A stretch of DNA of 17,792 bases from Propionibacteriaceae bacterium UBA6122 (GTDB lineage Bacteria; Actinomycetota; Actinomycetes; Propionibacteriales; Propionibacteriaceae), in contig DIVW01000052.1 of assembly GCA_002428365.1 (NCBI GenBank), positions 1 through 17,792 of the forward strand, written 5' to 3'. The notes below the pieces were generated by a model. The model searched no databases. It saw nothing but the letters and a program-made list of their open reading frames with translations, and had not been told where the DNA came from. The first letter of the stretch is position 1; each line of letters starts with the position of its first letter. This document shows, piece after piece, positions 1-8,101 of the stretch. The translations under genes were made by a program, and so were the position numbers.

Positions 1-1167
1 CTGGACAAGACCGGCACCATCACCTACGGCAACCGCCGCGCCTCGGAGGTCTACCCGCTGGCCGGTGTTGAGCGCACCGAACTGATGAGTGCCGCCCGGC
101 TGGCCTCGCTGGCCGATCTGACCCCGGAGGGCCGCTCGATTGTTGAGTTCGTCACCACCGAGGAAATCGCCGAGCCGGCCGAGAACGAGCTCGAGTTGGT
201 ACGAGCTGGCGCGGTCTTTGTGCCGTTCACCGCGCAAACTCGGATGTCTGGGGTGGATCTGCCCGACGGCACTCAGGTGCGCAAAGGCGCCGGTTCGGCG
301 GTGGCCGCCTGGGTGCGAGCCGAGGGTGGACAGCCGGCCGAGGATCTGACCGCGATCGTGGATCGGGTCTCCGGGCTGGGTTCGACGCCGCTGGTCGTGG
401 CCTCCCGGCTGCCCGAATCGGCACCGAAGGTTCTCGGCATCGTCCAACTCAAGGACGTAGTCAAGCCCGGAATGGCCGACCGCTTCGCCCAGCTTCGAGC
501 GATGGGGATTCGTACGGTGATGATCACCGGAGATAACCCCCTAACCGCGAAGGCGATCGCCGCCGAGGCCGGAGTCGACGACTTCCTCGCCGAGGCGACC
601 CCGGAAGACAAAATGGAGCTGATCAAGGCCGAGCAGGCTGGTGGCCGGTTGGTGGCCATGACCGGGGACGGCACCAATGACGCCCCCGCCTTGGCTCAGG
701 CCGACGTCGGAGTGGCCATGAACACCGGCACTTCGGCGGCCAAAGAGGCCGGCAACATGGTTGACCTGGACTCTGACCCGACCAAGCTGATCGACATCGT
801 GGCCATCGGCAAGCAGCTGCTAATCACCCGCGGCGCACTCACCACTTTCTCCATCGCCAATGACGTCGCGAAGTATTTCGCCATCATTCCGGCCATGTTC
901 GTCGGGGTGTTTCCCGGCCTGCAAGCGCTCAACCTGATGGGCCTGCGCTCCCCGAACTCGGCGATGTTGTCGGCAGTCATCCTCAACGCGCTGATCATCC
1001 TGGCGCTGGTGCCGCTGGCTCTGCGCGGGGTCACCTACCGCCCGCTCAGCGCCTCGGCGATGTTGAACCGCAACCTGTTGATCTACGGGCTCGGCGGAAT
1101 CATCGCCCCGTTCATCGGGATCAAGCTCATCGATCTTCTGCTCACACTTCTACCGGGATTGGGGTGA
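1..1167 (+). CDS. kdpB: KdpB, K+-transporting P-type ATPase catalytic subunit (5' partial)
   Basis: This is the ATP-hydrolysing subunit of the KdpFABC high-affinity potassium pump in the inner membrane. The reading frame is open from base 1 and the first residues are LDKTGT, the P-type ATPase phosphorylation motif, so the Asp that is phosphorylated is residue 2 of the fragment. About 300 N-terminal residues, including the actuator domain and first membrane helices, lie outside the window. The 388 residues present contain the nucleotide-binding KGAGSAV stretch, the P-domain hinge MTGDGTNDAPALAQADVG, and hydrophobic C-terminal segments (roughly the last 110 residues) that fit the remaining transmembrane helices. 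The internal ATG at 85 is not the true start. The stop overlaps the kdpC start by GTGA, so translation is probably coupled. Identity is very secure. Confidence 0.97.
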   Translation: MDKTGTITYGNRRASEVYPLAGVERTELMSAARLASLADLTPEGRSIVEFVTTEEIAEPAENELELVRAGAVFVPFTAQTRMSGVDLPDGTQVRKGAGSAVAAWVRAEGGQPAEDLTAIVDRVSGLGSTPLVVASRLPESAPKVLGIVQLKDVVKPGMADRFAQLRAMGIRTVMITGDNPLTAKAIAAEAGVDDFLAEATPEDKMELIKAEQAGGRLVAMTGDGTNDAPALAQADVGVAMNTGTSAAKEAGNMVDLDSDPTKLIDIVAIGKQLLITRGALTTFSIANDVAKYFAIIPAMFVGVFPGLQALNLMGLRSPNSAMLSAVILNALIILALVPLALRGVTYRPLSASAMLNRNLLIYGLGGIIAPFIGIKLIDLLLTLLPGLG

Positions 1168-1739
1168 CCCTGATGGCTGCGCTACGACAACTGGGGGCCG
1201 CGGTACGGCTACTGCTGGTCATGACGGTGTTGCTTGGGCTGGGCTACCCGGCCGTGATCACCCTGGCCGCGCAGGCCTTCCCAACCCAGGCGGCCGGTTC
1301 ACTGCTCAAGACCGCTGACGGACAGGTGGTGGGCTCTGCCCTGATCGGGCAGCAGTTCGAGGGCCCGCAATGGTTCCAAAGCCGACCGTCGATGGCTGAC
1401 TACGCCGGGACGACCTCCGGTGGCTCCAACCTCTCCCCGGTCTCGGCCGCAGCAGCTGAGGCGATCGCAGAGCGTCGAGCCGCGTTGGTCGCAGCCAATC
1501 CCGACGCCGTCGGGCCGATCCCCGACGACGCGCTGACTGCGTCCGCGTCTGGCCTCGATCCGCACATCTCGCCTGCTTACGCCCGCTGGCAGGTGCCTCG
1601 GGTAGCGGCCGCCCGGCAACTGAGCGCGCCCGCGCTGGAGCAGTTGATCGGCGCAGCCACCGAGCCCGCACCGCTGGGTTTCTTGGGTCAAGACGGGGTC
1701 AACGTGGCAAAGCTCAATCTCATGCTGGCAACTCGGTGA
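1164..1739 (+). CDS. kdpC: KdpC, K+-transporting ATPase subunit C
   Basis: KdpC is the single-span accessory subunit that works with KdpB in the KdpFABC pump. The 191-residue product has an N-terminal hydrophobic helix (about residues 10-35, with RLLLVMTVLLGLGYPAVI) followed by a soluble extracytoplasmic domain. Family hallmarks are visible: FPTQAAGSLL just after the helix, GSALIGQQF, WFQSRPS, and the C-terminal DPHISPAYARWQVPRVA block. The length matches the family. I place the start at GTG 1164, which overlaps the kdpB stop. An ATG nine bases later (1173) is an equally plausible start and would remove only three residues. kdpD follows after a 12-base gap. Confidence 0.96.
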   Translation: MTLMAALRQLGAAVRLLLVMTVLLGLGYPAVITLAAQAFPTQAAGSLLKTADGQVVGSALIGQQFEGPQWFQSRPSMADYAGTTSGGSNLSPVSAAAAEAIAERRAALVAANPDAVGPIPDDALTASASGLDPHISPAYARWQVPRVAAARQLSAPALEQLIGAATEPAPLGFLGQDGVNVAKLNLMLATR

Positions 1740-1751
1740 GAAAGTAGCTCC

Positions 1752-4265
1752 ATGGGTCGCGGCAGACTGCGCATCTACCTCGGGGCCGCCCCCGGGGTGG
1801 GCAAGACTGTCGCCATGCTCGCCGAAGGCCGCCGGCGCGCCGAACGCGGCACCGACGTGGTGGTCGGACTCTGCGAAACCCATGGGCGCAACTTCACCGC
1901 CGATGCGCTGGCCGGGCTCGAAGTCATGCCGCGGCGGAAGGTGGAATACCGCGGCACCAGCTTCGAGGAGTTCGACCTGGACGCCGTCCTGGCGCGCAAA
2001 CCTCAGGTCGCCCTCGTCGACGAGCTTGCCCACAGCAACGTACCCGGCACCCGCAATGAGAAGCGGTGGCAAGACATCGACGAGTTGCGAGCTGCCGGCA
2101 TCGACGTGATTTCGACGGTCAACATTCAGCACCTTGAATCGCTCAATGACGCGGTCACCGCGATCACGGGGATCATCCAGCGCGAGACCGTCCCCGACGA
2201 GGTGGTGCGCAACGCCGACCAGATCGAACTGGTCGACATGTCGCCCGAAGCACTACGCCGGCGGATGGCCCACGGCAATGTCTATCGTCCGGAGAAGGTG
2301 GACGCGGCCCTAGCCAACTACTTCCGGGTCGGCAACCTCTCCGCCCTGCGGGAACTCGCCCTGCTCTGGCTGGCCGACAAGGTGGACGCCGGCCTGGAGG
2401 GCTATCGACTGACCCACGGCATCACTCAAACCTGGCCAACCCGGGAGCGGGTCGTGGTGTCGCTTTCGGGCGGCCCCGAAAGCGAGACACTGCTGCGACG
2501 CGGCGCCCGAATCGCCTCTCGACTGGCCGGTGGCGAACTGCTGGGGGTTTACGCCATTCGCAACGACGGGTTGTCCACTTCGCCCCTACAACAAGTCGCG
2601 GAGTTGCGTCGGCTCGCCGAGGAGTTGGGTGGGGAGTTCCACACCGTCACCGGCGAGGACGCCGCCGAGGCAGTGCTCGACTTCGCCCGTGGAGTGAACG
2701 CCACTCAGATCCTGGTCGGAGTCTCCCGACGGTCTCCCTGGCAGCGGGCAATCTCGGCTGGCATGGCCGAGCGGATTATCGACGGCTCCGGCGATATCGA
2801 CGTGCACGTGGTCACCCATCACCAGGCCGGTCTTGGCTTCGGCCGGGGCGGCTGGCGCGGGCTATCGCCCCGCCGGGTCTTCAGCGGGCTCGCCGCAGCA
2901 CTGCTGCTGCCGCCGGGGCTGACCGCGCTGCTGCTGACCGACCCGCTCACCACCGACCTGCCGTTGGTCATTCCGATCTTCCTGCTGGTGACTGTGGTCG
3001 TCGCGGTCATCGGCGGCGTCGTGCCAGCCGTAGTGGCGGCCGTCTTCGGCTCGCTGCTGCTCAACTGGTTCTTCGTTCACCCGGTGGGCACGCTGACGGT
3101 GTCCAACCCGGCGAATGCGTTGGCGCTGGTGGTCTTTGTGCTGGTCGGCGTGCTGGTGGCGGTGATCGTTCATCGCAACGCCCGGCGCACCGAGGAAGCT
3201 CGGACGGCCGAGCGCGAATCCGCTGCGCTGGCCGAACTGTCGAACTCGCTGCTCGGCGCCACCGACCAGTTGCCGCTGCTACTGCAACGGGCCCTCGACA
3301 TGTTCGGCGTCCAAGGGGCCGCGATCATCCGACGTCCGCCGATCGGGGTCGTCGAGGTAGTTGCCTCGGTTGGTGACTTTGATCCGATGGCTATTGGCGA
3401 CCATGAGCGGGCCTACGACGGGCACGAGTTGGTGCTTCAGCCGGCCGGGCTGGCGGCCCAGCGCCGCCGGCTGGTCACCGCCTTCGCCGCCCACGCTGGC
3501 GCGATTCTGCAACGCCAGGAGTTGAAGGAGTCGGCCACGGTGGCTGGCCAGTTGGCTCGCGACAACGAGGCGCGCACCGCGCTACTTTCGGCGGTTTCTC
3601 ATGATCTGCGCACACCGCTGGCCGGCATCAAGGCGGCAATCAGCAGCTTGCGGTCCACCGAGATCACCTGGTCGGCCGAAGACGAAGAGGAACTGAAGGC
3701 AGCGATCGATGAGTCAACCGACCGGTTGGAGGCATTGGTCGGCAACCTGCTGGATATGTCCCGGCTGCAGGTGGGAGCTCTGGTGGCCAACCCGCGTCCG
3801 ACCGACCTGGAGGAGGTCATCCCGTCCACGCTGGCGACCCTCACCGACCCGGATCGGGTTAGCTGGGTGATCGAACCGGACGCCAGGGTGGTCCGGGCCG
3901 ATGCCGGCTTACTGGATCGGGTCTTGGGCAATCTATTGGAGAACGCCCTGCGCTATCAGCCAGCCCCCGACCCGGTCGTCGTCCGCACCAGTCGGGTCGC
4001 TGACCGGGTTGAGATCCGGGTGGTGGACAACGGATTGGGCGTGCCGGCCGACGACCAGGAACGCATCTTCCAGCCGTTCCAGCGCCAATCCGACGTCCCC
4101 AGCGGGGATGGCCTTGGACTCGGACTGGCGGTGGCCCGGGGTCTCACCGAGGCGATGGGCGGCAAAGTGACGGCCGAGCCGACGCCGGGCGGGGGTCTCA
4201 CCATGGTGGTCGAGCTCCCTGGCGCTGCTGATTTCATGGAACCACTGACAGGAGGACTCGAATGA
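1752..4265 (+). CDS. kdpD: KdpD, osmosensitive K+ channel sensor histidine kinase
   Basis: KdpD is the membrane sensor kinase that phosphorylates KdpE when potassium or turgor is limiting. The 837 residues show the full family architecture. The N-terminal KdpD domain has a Walker A-like GAAPGVGKT at residues 11-19 and the ETHGR motif. A universal-stress-protein-like domain starts near residue 234 (VVVSLSGGPES). A block of membrane helices (DUF4118) spans about 374-480, followed by a linker. The HisKA domain has the phospho-acceptor His617 in SHDLRTPL. The ATPase domain has its N-box near Asn731, then DNGLGVP and GDGLGLGLAVA. The start ATG at 1752 places the Walker motif at the usual distance from the N-terminus, although the ribosome-binding site is weak. 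The end overlaps kdpE by ATGA. Confidence 0.97.
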   Translation: MGRGRLRIYLGAAPGVGKTVAMLAEGRRRAERGTDVVVGLCETHGRNFTADALAGLEVMPRRKVEYRGTSFEEFDLDAVLARKPQVALVDELAHSNVPGTRNEKRWQDIDELRAAGIDVISTVNIQHLESLNDAVTAITGIIQRETVPDEVVRNADQIELVDMSPEALRRRMAHGNVYRPEKVDAALANYFRVGNLSALRELALLWLADKVDAGLEGYRLTHGITQTWPTRERVVVSLSGGPESETLLRRGARIASRLAGGELLGVYAIRNDGLSTSPLQQVAELRRLAEELGGEFHTVTGEDAAEAVLDFARGVNATQILVGVSRRSPWQRAISAGMAERIIDGSGDIDVHVVTHHQAGLGFGRGGWRGLSPRRVFSGLAAALLLPPGLTALLLTDPLTTDLPLVIPIFLLVTVVVAVIGGVVPAVVAAVFGSLLLNWFFVHPVGTLTVSNPANALALVVFVLVGVLVAVIVHRNARRTEEARTAERESAALAELSNSLLGATDQLPLLLQRALDMFGVQGAAIIRRPPIGVVEVVASVGDFDPMAIGDHERAYDGHELVLQPAGLAAQRRRLVTAFAAHAGAILQRQELKESATVAGQLARDNEARTALLSAVSHDLRTPLAGIKAAISSLRSTEITWSAEDEEELKAAIDESTDRLEALVGNLLDMSRLQVGALVANPRPTDLEEVIPSTLATLTDPDRVSWVIEPDARVVRADAGLLDRVLGNLLENALRYQPAPDPVVVRTSRVADRVEIRVVDNGLGVPADDQERIFQPFQRQSDVPSGDGLGLGLAVARGLTEAMGGKVTAEPTPGGGLTMVVELPGAADFMEPLTGGLE

Positions 4266-4939
4266 CCCGCATTCTGGTCGTCGACGACGACTCCGTCCTG
4301 CTGCGAACCCTCCGAATCAACCTGCGCGCCCGCGGTCATGAGGTGCTGCTGGCGGCCACCGGTGCGCAAGCGGTGGCGACTTTCTTCGTCGAGCAGCCCG
4401 AACTCGTCATTCTCGATCTCGGCCTGCCCGACCTGGACGGGATCGAGGTACTGAAGCGCCTGCGGGAACGCTCCGAGGTGCCAGTGATAGTGCTCTCGGC
4501 TCGCCAGCACGCCGACGACAAGGTGGAGGCGCTCGACGAGGGCGCCGATGACTACGTCAGCAAGCCGTTCAGCATGGACGAGTTCCTGGCCCGGGTGCGC
4601 GCGGCTCTGCGGCGCGCGTCGGCTGAGGCCGAGGCACCGGAGACCTTCACCGCAGCCGGACTGCAACTCGACTTCGGCAACCACCACGCCACCCGCGATT
4701 CCGAACCACTCCATCTGACCCCGACTGAATGGCGGGTGCTGGCCGAGCTGGCCAAACACCACGGGCGGGTGGTGACTCATGAGGATTTACTGCGCGCAGT
4801 TTGGGGGCCCAGCTATGGCAGCGAGCATCACTACCTGCGGGTGTTTGCCAACCAAATTCGGCGCAAGATCGAGTTGGATCCAAGCCAGCCTCGCCACCTG
4901 ATCAACGAGCCAGGGCTGGGCTACCGGTTGCAGCAGTAA
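4262..4939 (+). CDS. kdpE: KdpE, OmpR-family response regulator of the kdp operon
   Basis: KdpE is the cytoplasmic DNA-binding response regulator that activates kdp transcription after phosphorylation by KdpD. The 225-residue protein has an N-terminal receiver domain with the acidic pocket Asp8-Asp10, phospho-acceptor Asp52 in VILDLGLPDLDG, and the conserved Lys in VSKPF. A C-terminal winged-helix domain ends in GLGYRLQQ and contains LTPTEWRVLAEL, typical of OmpR/PhoB members. Its ATG overlaps the kdpD stop (ATGA), with a good AGGAGG-type ribosome-binding site inside the kdpD end (around 4249-4256). Co-transcription with the pump is the standard autoregulatory layout. Confidence 0.97.
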   Translation: MTRILVVDDDSVLLRTLRINLRARGHEVLLAATGAQAVATFFVEQPELVILDLGLPDLDGIEVLKRLRERSEVPVIVLSARQHADDKVEALDEGADDYVSKPFSMDEFLARVRAALRRASAEAEAPETFTAAGLQLDFGNHHATRDSEPLHLTPTEWRVLAELAKHHGRVVTHEDLLRAVWGPSYGSEHHYLRVFANQIRRKIELDPSQPRHLINEPGLGYRLQQ

Positions 4940-4948
4940 GACCCCGCC

Positions 4949-4954
4949 TAGACT
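4949..4954 (+). promoter_or_regulatory. Candidate -10 box of a leaderless promoter for the nitroreductase gene
   Basis: TAGACT lies in the 21-base gap between kdpE and the nitroreductase gene, with six bases between it and the GTG at 4961. That is the spacing expected if transcription starts at the start codon itself, which is common in actinobacteria. There is no purine-rich ribosome-binding site in the gap. A -35 element is not convincing; the nearest is TTGCAG at 4928-4933, spaced only 15 bases. Confidence 0.5.
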
Positions 4955-4960
4955 GCAGCC

Positions 4961-5677
4961 GTGCTTGCCGATGAGTTCTCCGAATTGATTCAAGCCCGCC
5001 GCAGCGTGCGCGATTTCCGTCCCGATCCGGTGCCGGACGAGGTGCTGGCGGCGATTCTGGACGACGCTCGCCACGCACCGAGCTGGAGCAACACCCGTCC
5101 GTACTGCTTGGCGGTGGCCTCCGGTGAACAGCTCGATCGGTTGCGGGCGTCCTACACCGCAGCGTTCGATGCCTCGCTGCCGTTGCAGCATCTCGAACCA
5201 ATCGCCGTGGCGAAGGCGGCCCTGACTGGTGGCTTGCCCGATGGCGACTTCAAGACGTGGGGGCGCTACCCCGACGATCTGCGTCCGCGCAGCATGAAGG
5301 TGGGCGTTGGGCTGTATCGCCATCTTGGCATCGAACGCGGCGACCGGGCGGCCCGCGACGCGCAGAGCCGTCGTAACTGCGAGTTCTTTGGCGCCCCCAG
5401 CGTGGCCTGGGTCTTCGTCCACAAGAAGCTGCTGCCGTTTTCGGCTCACGACGCCGGACTGATGCTGCAAACGCTGATGCTCTCGGCCAAGGCTCGTGGC
5501 GTCGATTCCTGCGCGCTGGGGGTGCTGGCCACCTGGCGCAGCCCGATCGAGGCCGAGTTTGTGATTCCGGCGCGCTACCAGCTGATCACCGGACTGGCCC
5601 TTGGCTACGCCTCTGACAATCACGTCAACGACTTCCGCGCCGAGCACCCGCCGATCACTTTGGCTGAGCCCCGCTGA
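4961..5677 (+). CDS. Nitroreductase-family flavoprotein
   Basis: This is a predicted FMN-dependent NAD(P)H oxidoreductase of the nitroreductase superfamily; the substrate cannot be told from sequence. The 238-residue protein opens with the classic RRSVRDFRPDPVPDEVLAAIL block and then DARHAPSWSNTRPY, which together form the FMN phosphate- and ring-binding site. Later it has FFGAPSVAWVFV and DAGLMLQTLMLSAKARGVDSCALG, also typical of the family. The start is GTG at 4961, chosen because family members begin just before the RRSVR motif and because a -10-like TAGACT ends six bases upstream. It follows kdpE by 21 bases but appears to have its own promoter, so a role in potassium uptake is not implied. 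Confidence 0.88.
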   Translation: MLADEFSELIQARRSVRDFRPDPVPDEVLAAILDDARHAPSWSNTRPYCLAVASGEQLDRLRASYTAAFDASLPLQHLEPIAVAKAALTGGLPDGDFKTWGRYPDDLRPRSMKVGVGLYRHLGIERGDRAARDAQSRRNCEFFGAPSVAWVFVHKKLLPFSAHDAGLMLQTLMLSAKARGVDSCALGVLATWRSPIEAEFVIPARYQLITGLALGYASDNHVNDFRAEHPPITLAEPR

Positions 5678-5728
5678 CAGCCGACTGGCCGGCTCCGTCC
5701 CCGCCCTGCCCTGCCCTGCCACTCACTC

Positions 5729-5788
5729 TGCGCCCCTAAGGCGGCTTTGCGCCCGCTGCAGGGGGCGCAAAGTGACCTAAGGGGCGCA
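5729..5788. repeat. 60-bp imperfect inverted repeat (hairpin) between nitroreductase gene and serS
   Basis: Two 26-base arms (5729-5754 and 5763-5788) are complementary at 22 of 26 positions around an 8-base centre, gctgcagg. Each arm itself carries two copies of tgcgccc, one at each end (left arm at 5729 and 5748), so the element reads tgcgccc...tgcgccc...gggcgca...gggcgca. Mismatches cluster in the middle of the arms as an internal loop. It lies 51 bases after the nitroreductase stop and 26 bases before the serS -10 box. It could be a terminator without a T-tract, a REP-type element, or a protein-binding site. A CCTGC-type short tandem run precedes it at about 5704-5720. Confidence 0.85.
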
Positions 5789-5814
5789 AGGCGGGCCCAA
5801 CCAGTAGCGGGGGA

Positions 5815-5820
5815 TAGGAT
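5815..5820 (+). promoter_or_regulatory. Candidate -10 box of a leaderless serS promoter
   Basis: TAGGAT ends seven bases before the serS GTG at 5828, so a transcript would begin at or next to the start codon. No ribosome-binding site precedes this GTG. No clear -35 box was found at 16-18 bases, where the flank of the hairpin lies. Confidence 0.55.
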
Positions 5821-5827
5821 TTCGACC

Positions 5828-7102
5828 GTGATTGACCCGAAACTGCTGCGTACCGACCCTGATCTGCTCCGCCGCGCCCAGGAGGCCCGCGGGGAGTCTG
5901 TTGAGCTGGTGGACGAGTTGGTTTCCGCCGATGAAGCCCGGCGCGCAGCGATCGCCTCATTTGAGACCCAGCGGGCCGAGCAGAAGGACCTCGGCAAGCA
6001 GGTGGCCCAAGCAAAGGGTGACGAGAAGGCCGCACTATTGGCCCGCACCAAGGAGCTGGCCGCCGGGGTAAAAGCCGCTGAAGCCGCGTCCAACGAAGCC
6101 GGGGCCAAGTTCGACGAACTGATCAAGCAGCTACCCAACCCCGTTTTCGAAGACGTTCCCCGCGGCGGCGAGGACGACTTCGTCGTGGTTGAGACCATCG
6201 GCACCCCGCGAGATTTCGCCGCCGAAGGCTTCACCCCACGCGATCACCTCGAACTCGGCGAGATGCTGGGCGCGATCGACATGGAGCGCGGCGCGAAGGT
6301 GTCGGGCTCGCGGTTCTACTTCCTCACCGGCATCGGCGCCCAGTTGGAGTTCGCGCTGCTGAACCTGGCCATGGCCAAGGCGATGAGCTGGGGGTTCACT
6401 CCGGTCATTCCGCCAGCACTGGTGAAACCATCGGCAATGGAGGGCACCGGCTTCCTCGGCCAGGCCGCTCAGGACGTCTACCACCTACCCGCCGACGACC
6501 TCTACCTGGTCGGCACCTCGGAGGTGGCGTTGGCCGCCTTCCACTCCGATGAGATTTTGGACGCGGCCAGTTTGCCGCGCCAATACGTCGGTTACAGCCC
6601 CTGCTATCGCCGCGAAGCCGGCTCCTACGGCAAAGACACCAAGGGCATCTTCCGGGTGCACTGGTTCGACAAGGCCGAGATGTTCGTCTACTGCGATCCG
6701 GCCGACGCGGAGGCTCAGCACGCCAAGCTGTTGGGTTATGAGAAGGAGTTCATCCAGGCCCTGGAGATTCCGTTCCAGGTGCTCGAAGTTGCCTCCGGCG
6801 ATCTGGGCCTGAGCGCAGCACGCAAGTACGACTGCTACGGCTGGCTGCCCACCCAGGACAAGTACCGCGAGATCACCTCGACCAGCAACTGCACCGAGTT
6901 TCAGGCTCGCCGGTTGAACATCCGGATGCGCGATGGCGACGGAGTCCGTTCGGTGGCCACCCTCAACGGCACGCTGTGCGCGATGACCCGCACCATCATC
7001 ATGTTGTTTGAGAACCATCAGCAGGCCGACGGCTCGATCTACGTACCTGCCGCCCTACGTCCCTACCTGGGGGGACTGGACTATCTGCGTCCACTCGGCT
7101 GA
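5828..7102 (+). CDS. serS: Seryl-tRNA synthetase
   Basis: SerS charges tRNA-Ser with serine using ATP. From GTG 5828 the product has 424 residues, the usual bacterial length, and begins VIDPKLLRTDPDLLRRAQ, matching the normal SerS N-terminus. The longer frame back to ATG 5747 runs through the inverted repeat and is rejected. The N-terminal part (about 1-105) is the long antiparallel coiled-coil arm that contacts tRNA, rich in Glu, Lys and Ala. The class II catalytic core includes GTGFLGQAAQDVYHL, LVGTSEV, motif 2 with SPCYRREAGSYGKDTKGIFRVHWFDK (described, positions about 6595-6675), and EITSTSNCTEFQARR. Motif 3 is near the end (LNGTLCAMTRTI). No T-box leader is seen. The gene appears to start from its own leaderless promoter. 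Confidence 0.98.
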   Translation: MIDPKLLRTDPDLLRRAQEARGESVELVDELVSADEARRAAIASFETQRAEQKDLGKQVAQAKGDEKAALLARTKELAAGVKAAEAASNEAGAKFDELIKQLPNPVFEDVPRGGEDDFVVVETIGTPRDFAAEGFTPRDHLELGEMLGAIDMERGAKVSGSRFYFLTGIGAQLEFALLNLAMAKAMSWGFTPVIPPALVKPSAMEGTGFLGQAAQDVYHLPADDLYLVGTSEVALAAFHSDEILDAASLPRQYVGYSPCYRREAGSYGKDTKGIFRVHWFDKAEMFVYCDPADAEAQHAKLLGYEKEFIQALEIPFQVLEVASGDLGLSAARKYDCYGWLPTQDKYREITSTSNCTEFQARRLNIRMRDGDGVRSVATLNGTLCAMTRTIIMLFENHQQADGSIYVPAALRPYLGGLDYLRPLG

Positions 7103-7128
7103 CACTGAATAGGTCGAAGGAGACCGGG

Positions 7129-7989
7129 ATGACCCGAGTTCGCAAAGTGCTTTTTGGTGCGCTCAGCGCGGTCTTGGCGACCACCCTGGTCGCCGCCCCG
7201 GTGCAGGCCAAATCGACGGTAATCGATGGGGTGCCCATCGTCGGCAAGACCTACGACTCCTGGAAGGCCGCCGGCGGAACGGCGAAGTTCGGCAAGCCAC
7301 TCGCGTCCCGGGTTTCGGCCACAGTTGGCGGACGGACGGCGCGGCTTCAGCGCTTTGTTAAGGGCCAGGTCTTCTACTCCTCGCTGGGCAAGCAGACCTT
7401 CCTTTACCCGTCCACCCTGAAGCTGTCCGGGGTGGTCAACGAGCGCGATGCGCTGGCCCGCTACGGCTTCGCTGAGGGCGTCCTGCTGCGGACGGCCAAG
7501 CTGAACAAGACCACCAGACTCGATCGGCTGAAGCTGGCCACCGAGCTCAGAGGCGGTTTGATCATCGATTTGCGCACCCCAACGGTGGCCAAGGGCGCTC
7601 CAGATCCCAAGCTGCCAAAGGTCACCCGGGTGAATATCCCGATCAACCCCGACGCGATCTACCCCCGCTACGTCACCGAATCGACCCGGCGGGCGGCTTT
7701 CGCGAAGACCCTGCGGGCGGCTGCGGCCGCAAAGGGCACGGTGCTGATTCACTGCACGGCTGGCAAGGACCGCACCGGTTGGGCGGTCGCGATGTTGATG
7801 TATGCGATTGGCGCGACCGAGGCGCAGGTGAAGGCCGAGTACCTGCGCACAGCTGGCACTGACATCGCAGTGTTGCAGGCCGGACTGGACCAAGCTTTGG
7901 CCGATTACGGCAGCATCGACGCCTACCTGCGCTCCGGCCTTGGCCTGACCGATGCCGACTTCACCAAGCTGAAGGCAAAGTTCGCCTGA
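7129..7989 (+). CDS. Secreted tyrosine/dual-specificity phosphatase, PtpB-like
   Basis: This is a predicted exported protein phosphatase. The 286-residue product starts with a clear Sec signal peptide (positively charged MTRVRK, hydrophobic stretch about 7-23, cleavage likely after PVQA). Residues about 30-100 contain VDGVPIVGKTYDSWKAAGG-like sequence resembling actinobacterial LGFP-type wall-associated modules; this assignment is tentative. The C-terminal part has the P-loop signature HCTAGKDRTG with nucleophile Cys209, plus an upstream GLIIDLRTP. The HCxxGKDRTG form is that of the PtpB group (Y_phosphatase3), which can also act on phosphoinositides. The ATG at 7129 has a ribosome-binding site (GAAGGAGA) a few bases upstream. 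It sits 26 bases after serS and may be co-transcribed. Confidence 0.85.
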   Translation: MTRVRKVLFGALSAVLATTLVAAPVQAKSTVIDGVPIVGKTYDSWKAAGGTAKFGKPLASRVSATVGGRTARLQRFVKGQVFYSSLGKQTFLYPSTLKLSGVVNERDALARYGFAEGVLLRTAKLNKTTRLDRLKLATELRGGLIIDLRTPTVAKGAPDPKLPKVTRVNIPINPDAIYPRYVTESTRRAAFAKTLRAAAAAKGTVLIHCTAGKDRTGWAVAMLMYAIGATEAQVKAEYLRTAGTDIAVLQAGLDQALADYGSIDAYLRSGLGLTDADFTKLKAKFA

Positions 7990-8101
7990 GCTTTTGGGTA
8001 CCGATCGGGGCCACCATATGCTCCGTTGTGATTGAGGCGCTAAGCAGGATTCATCACGCGTTCACTCGCCCGTCAGGGGCTCCGGCTACCCTGGATGCAA
8101 T

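Noticed and set aside
1299..2132. Minus-strand open frame of 277 codons across the kdpC-kdpD junction
   Set aside because: It spans the junction of two certain genes on the other strand and has no motif.
3956..4780. Minus-strand open frame of 274 codons across kdpD and kdpE
   Set aside because: Antisense shadow of the HATPase and response regulator coding sequences.
5704..5720. Short CCTGC-type tandem run
   Set aside because: Only about three units; too short to treat as a meaningful repeat apart from noting it beside the hairpin.
4787..5722. Long minus-strand open frame (311 codons) opposite kdpE and the nitroreductase gene
   Set aside because: It overlaps two genes with clear family motifs; the translation has no recognisable domain and low-complexity His/Arg/Gly content typical of antisense frames in GC-rich DNA.
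5747..5827. N-terminal extension of serS to ATG 5747
   Set aside because: The extra residues are encoded by the inverted repeat, have no SerS homology, and GTG 5828 sits at the conserved N-terminus with a -10 box just upstream.
5677..5828. T-box riboswitch upstream of serS
   Set aside because: No T-box sequence or specifier-loop layout is seen, and the predicted transcript is leaderless, so the hairpin would lie outside it.
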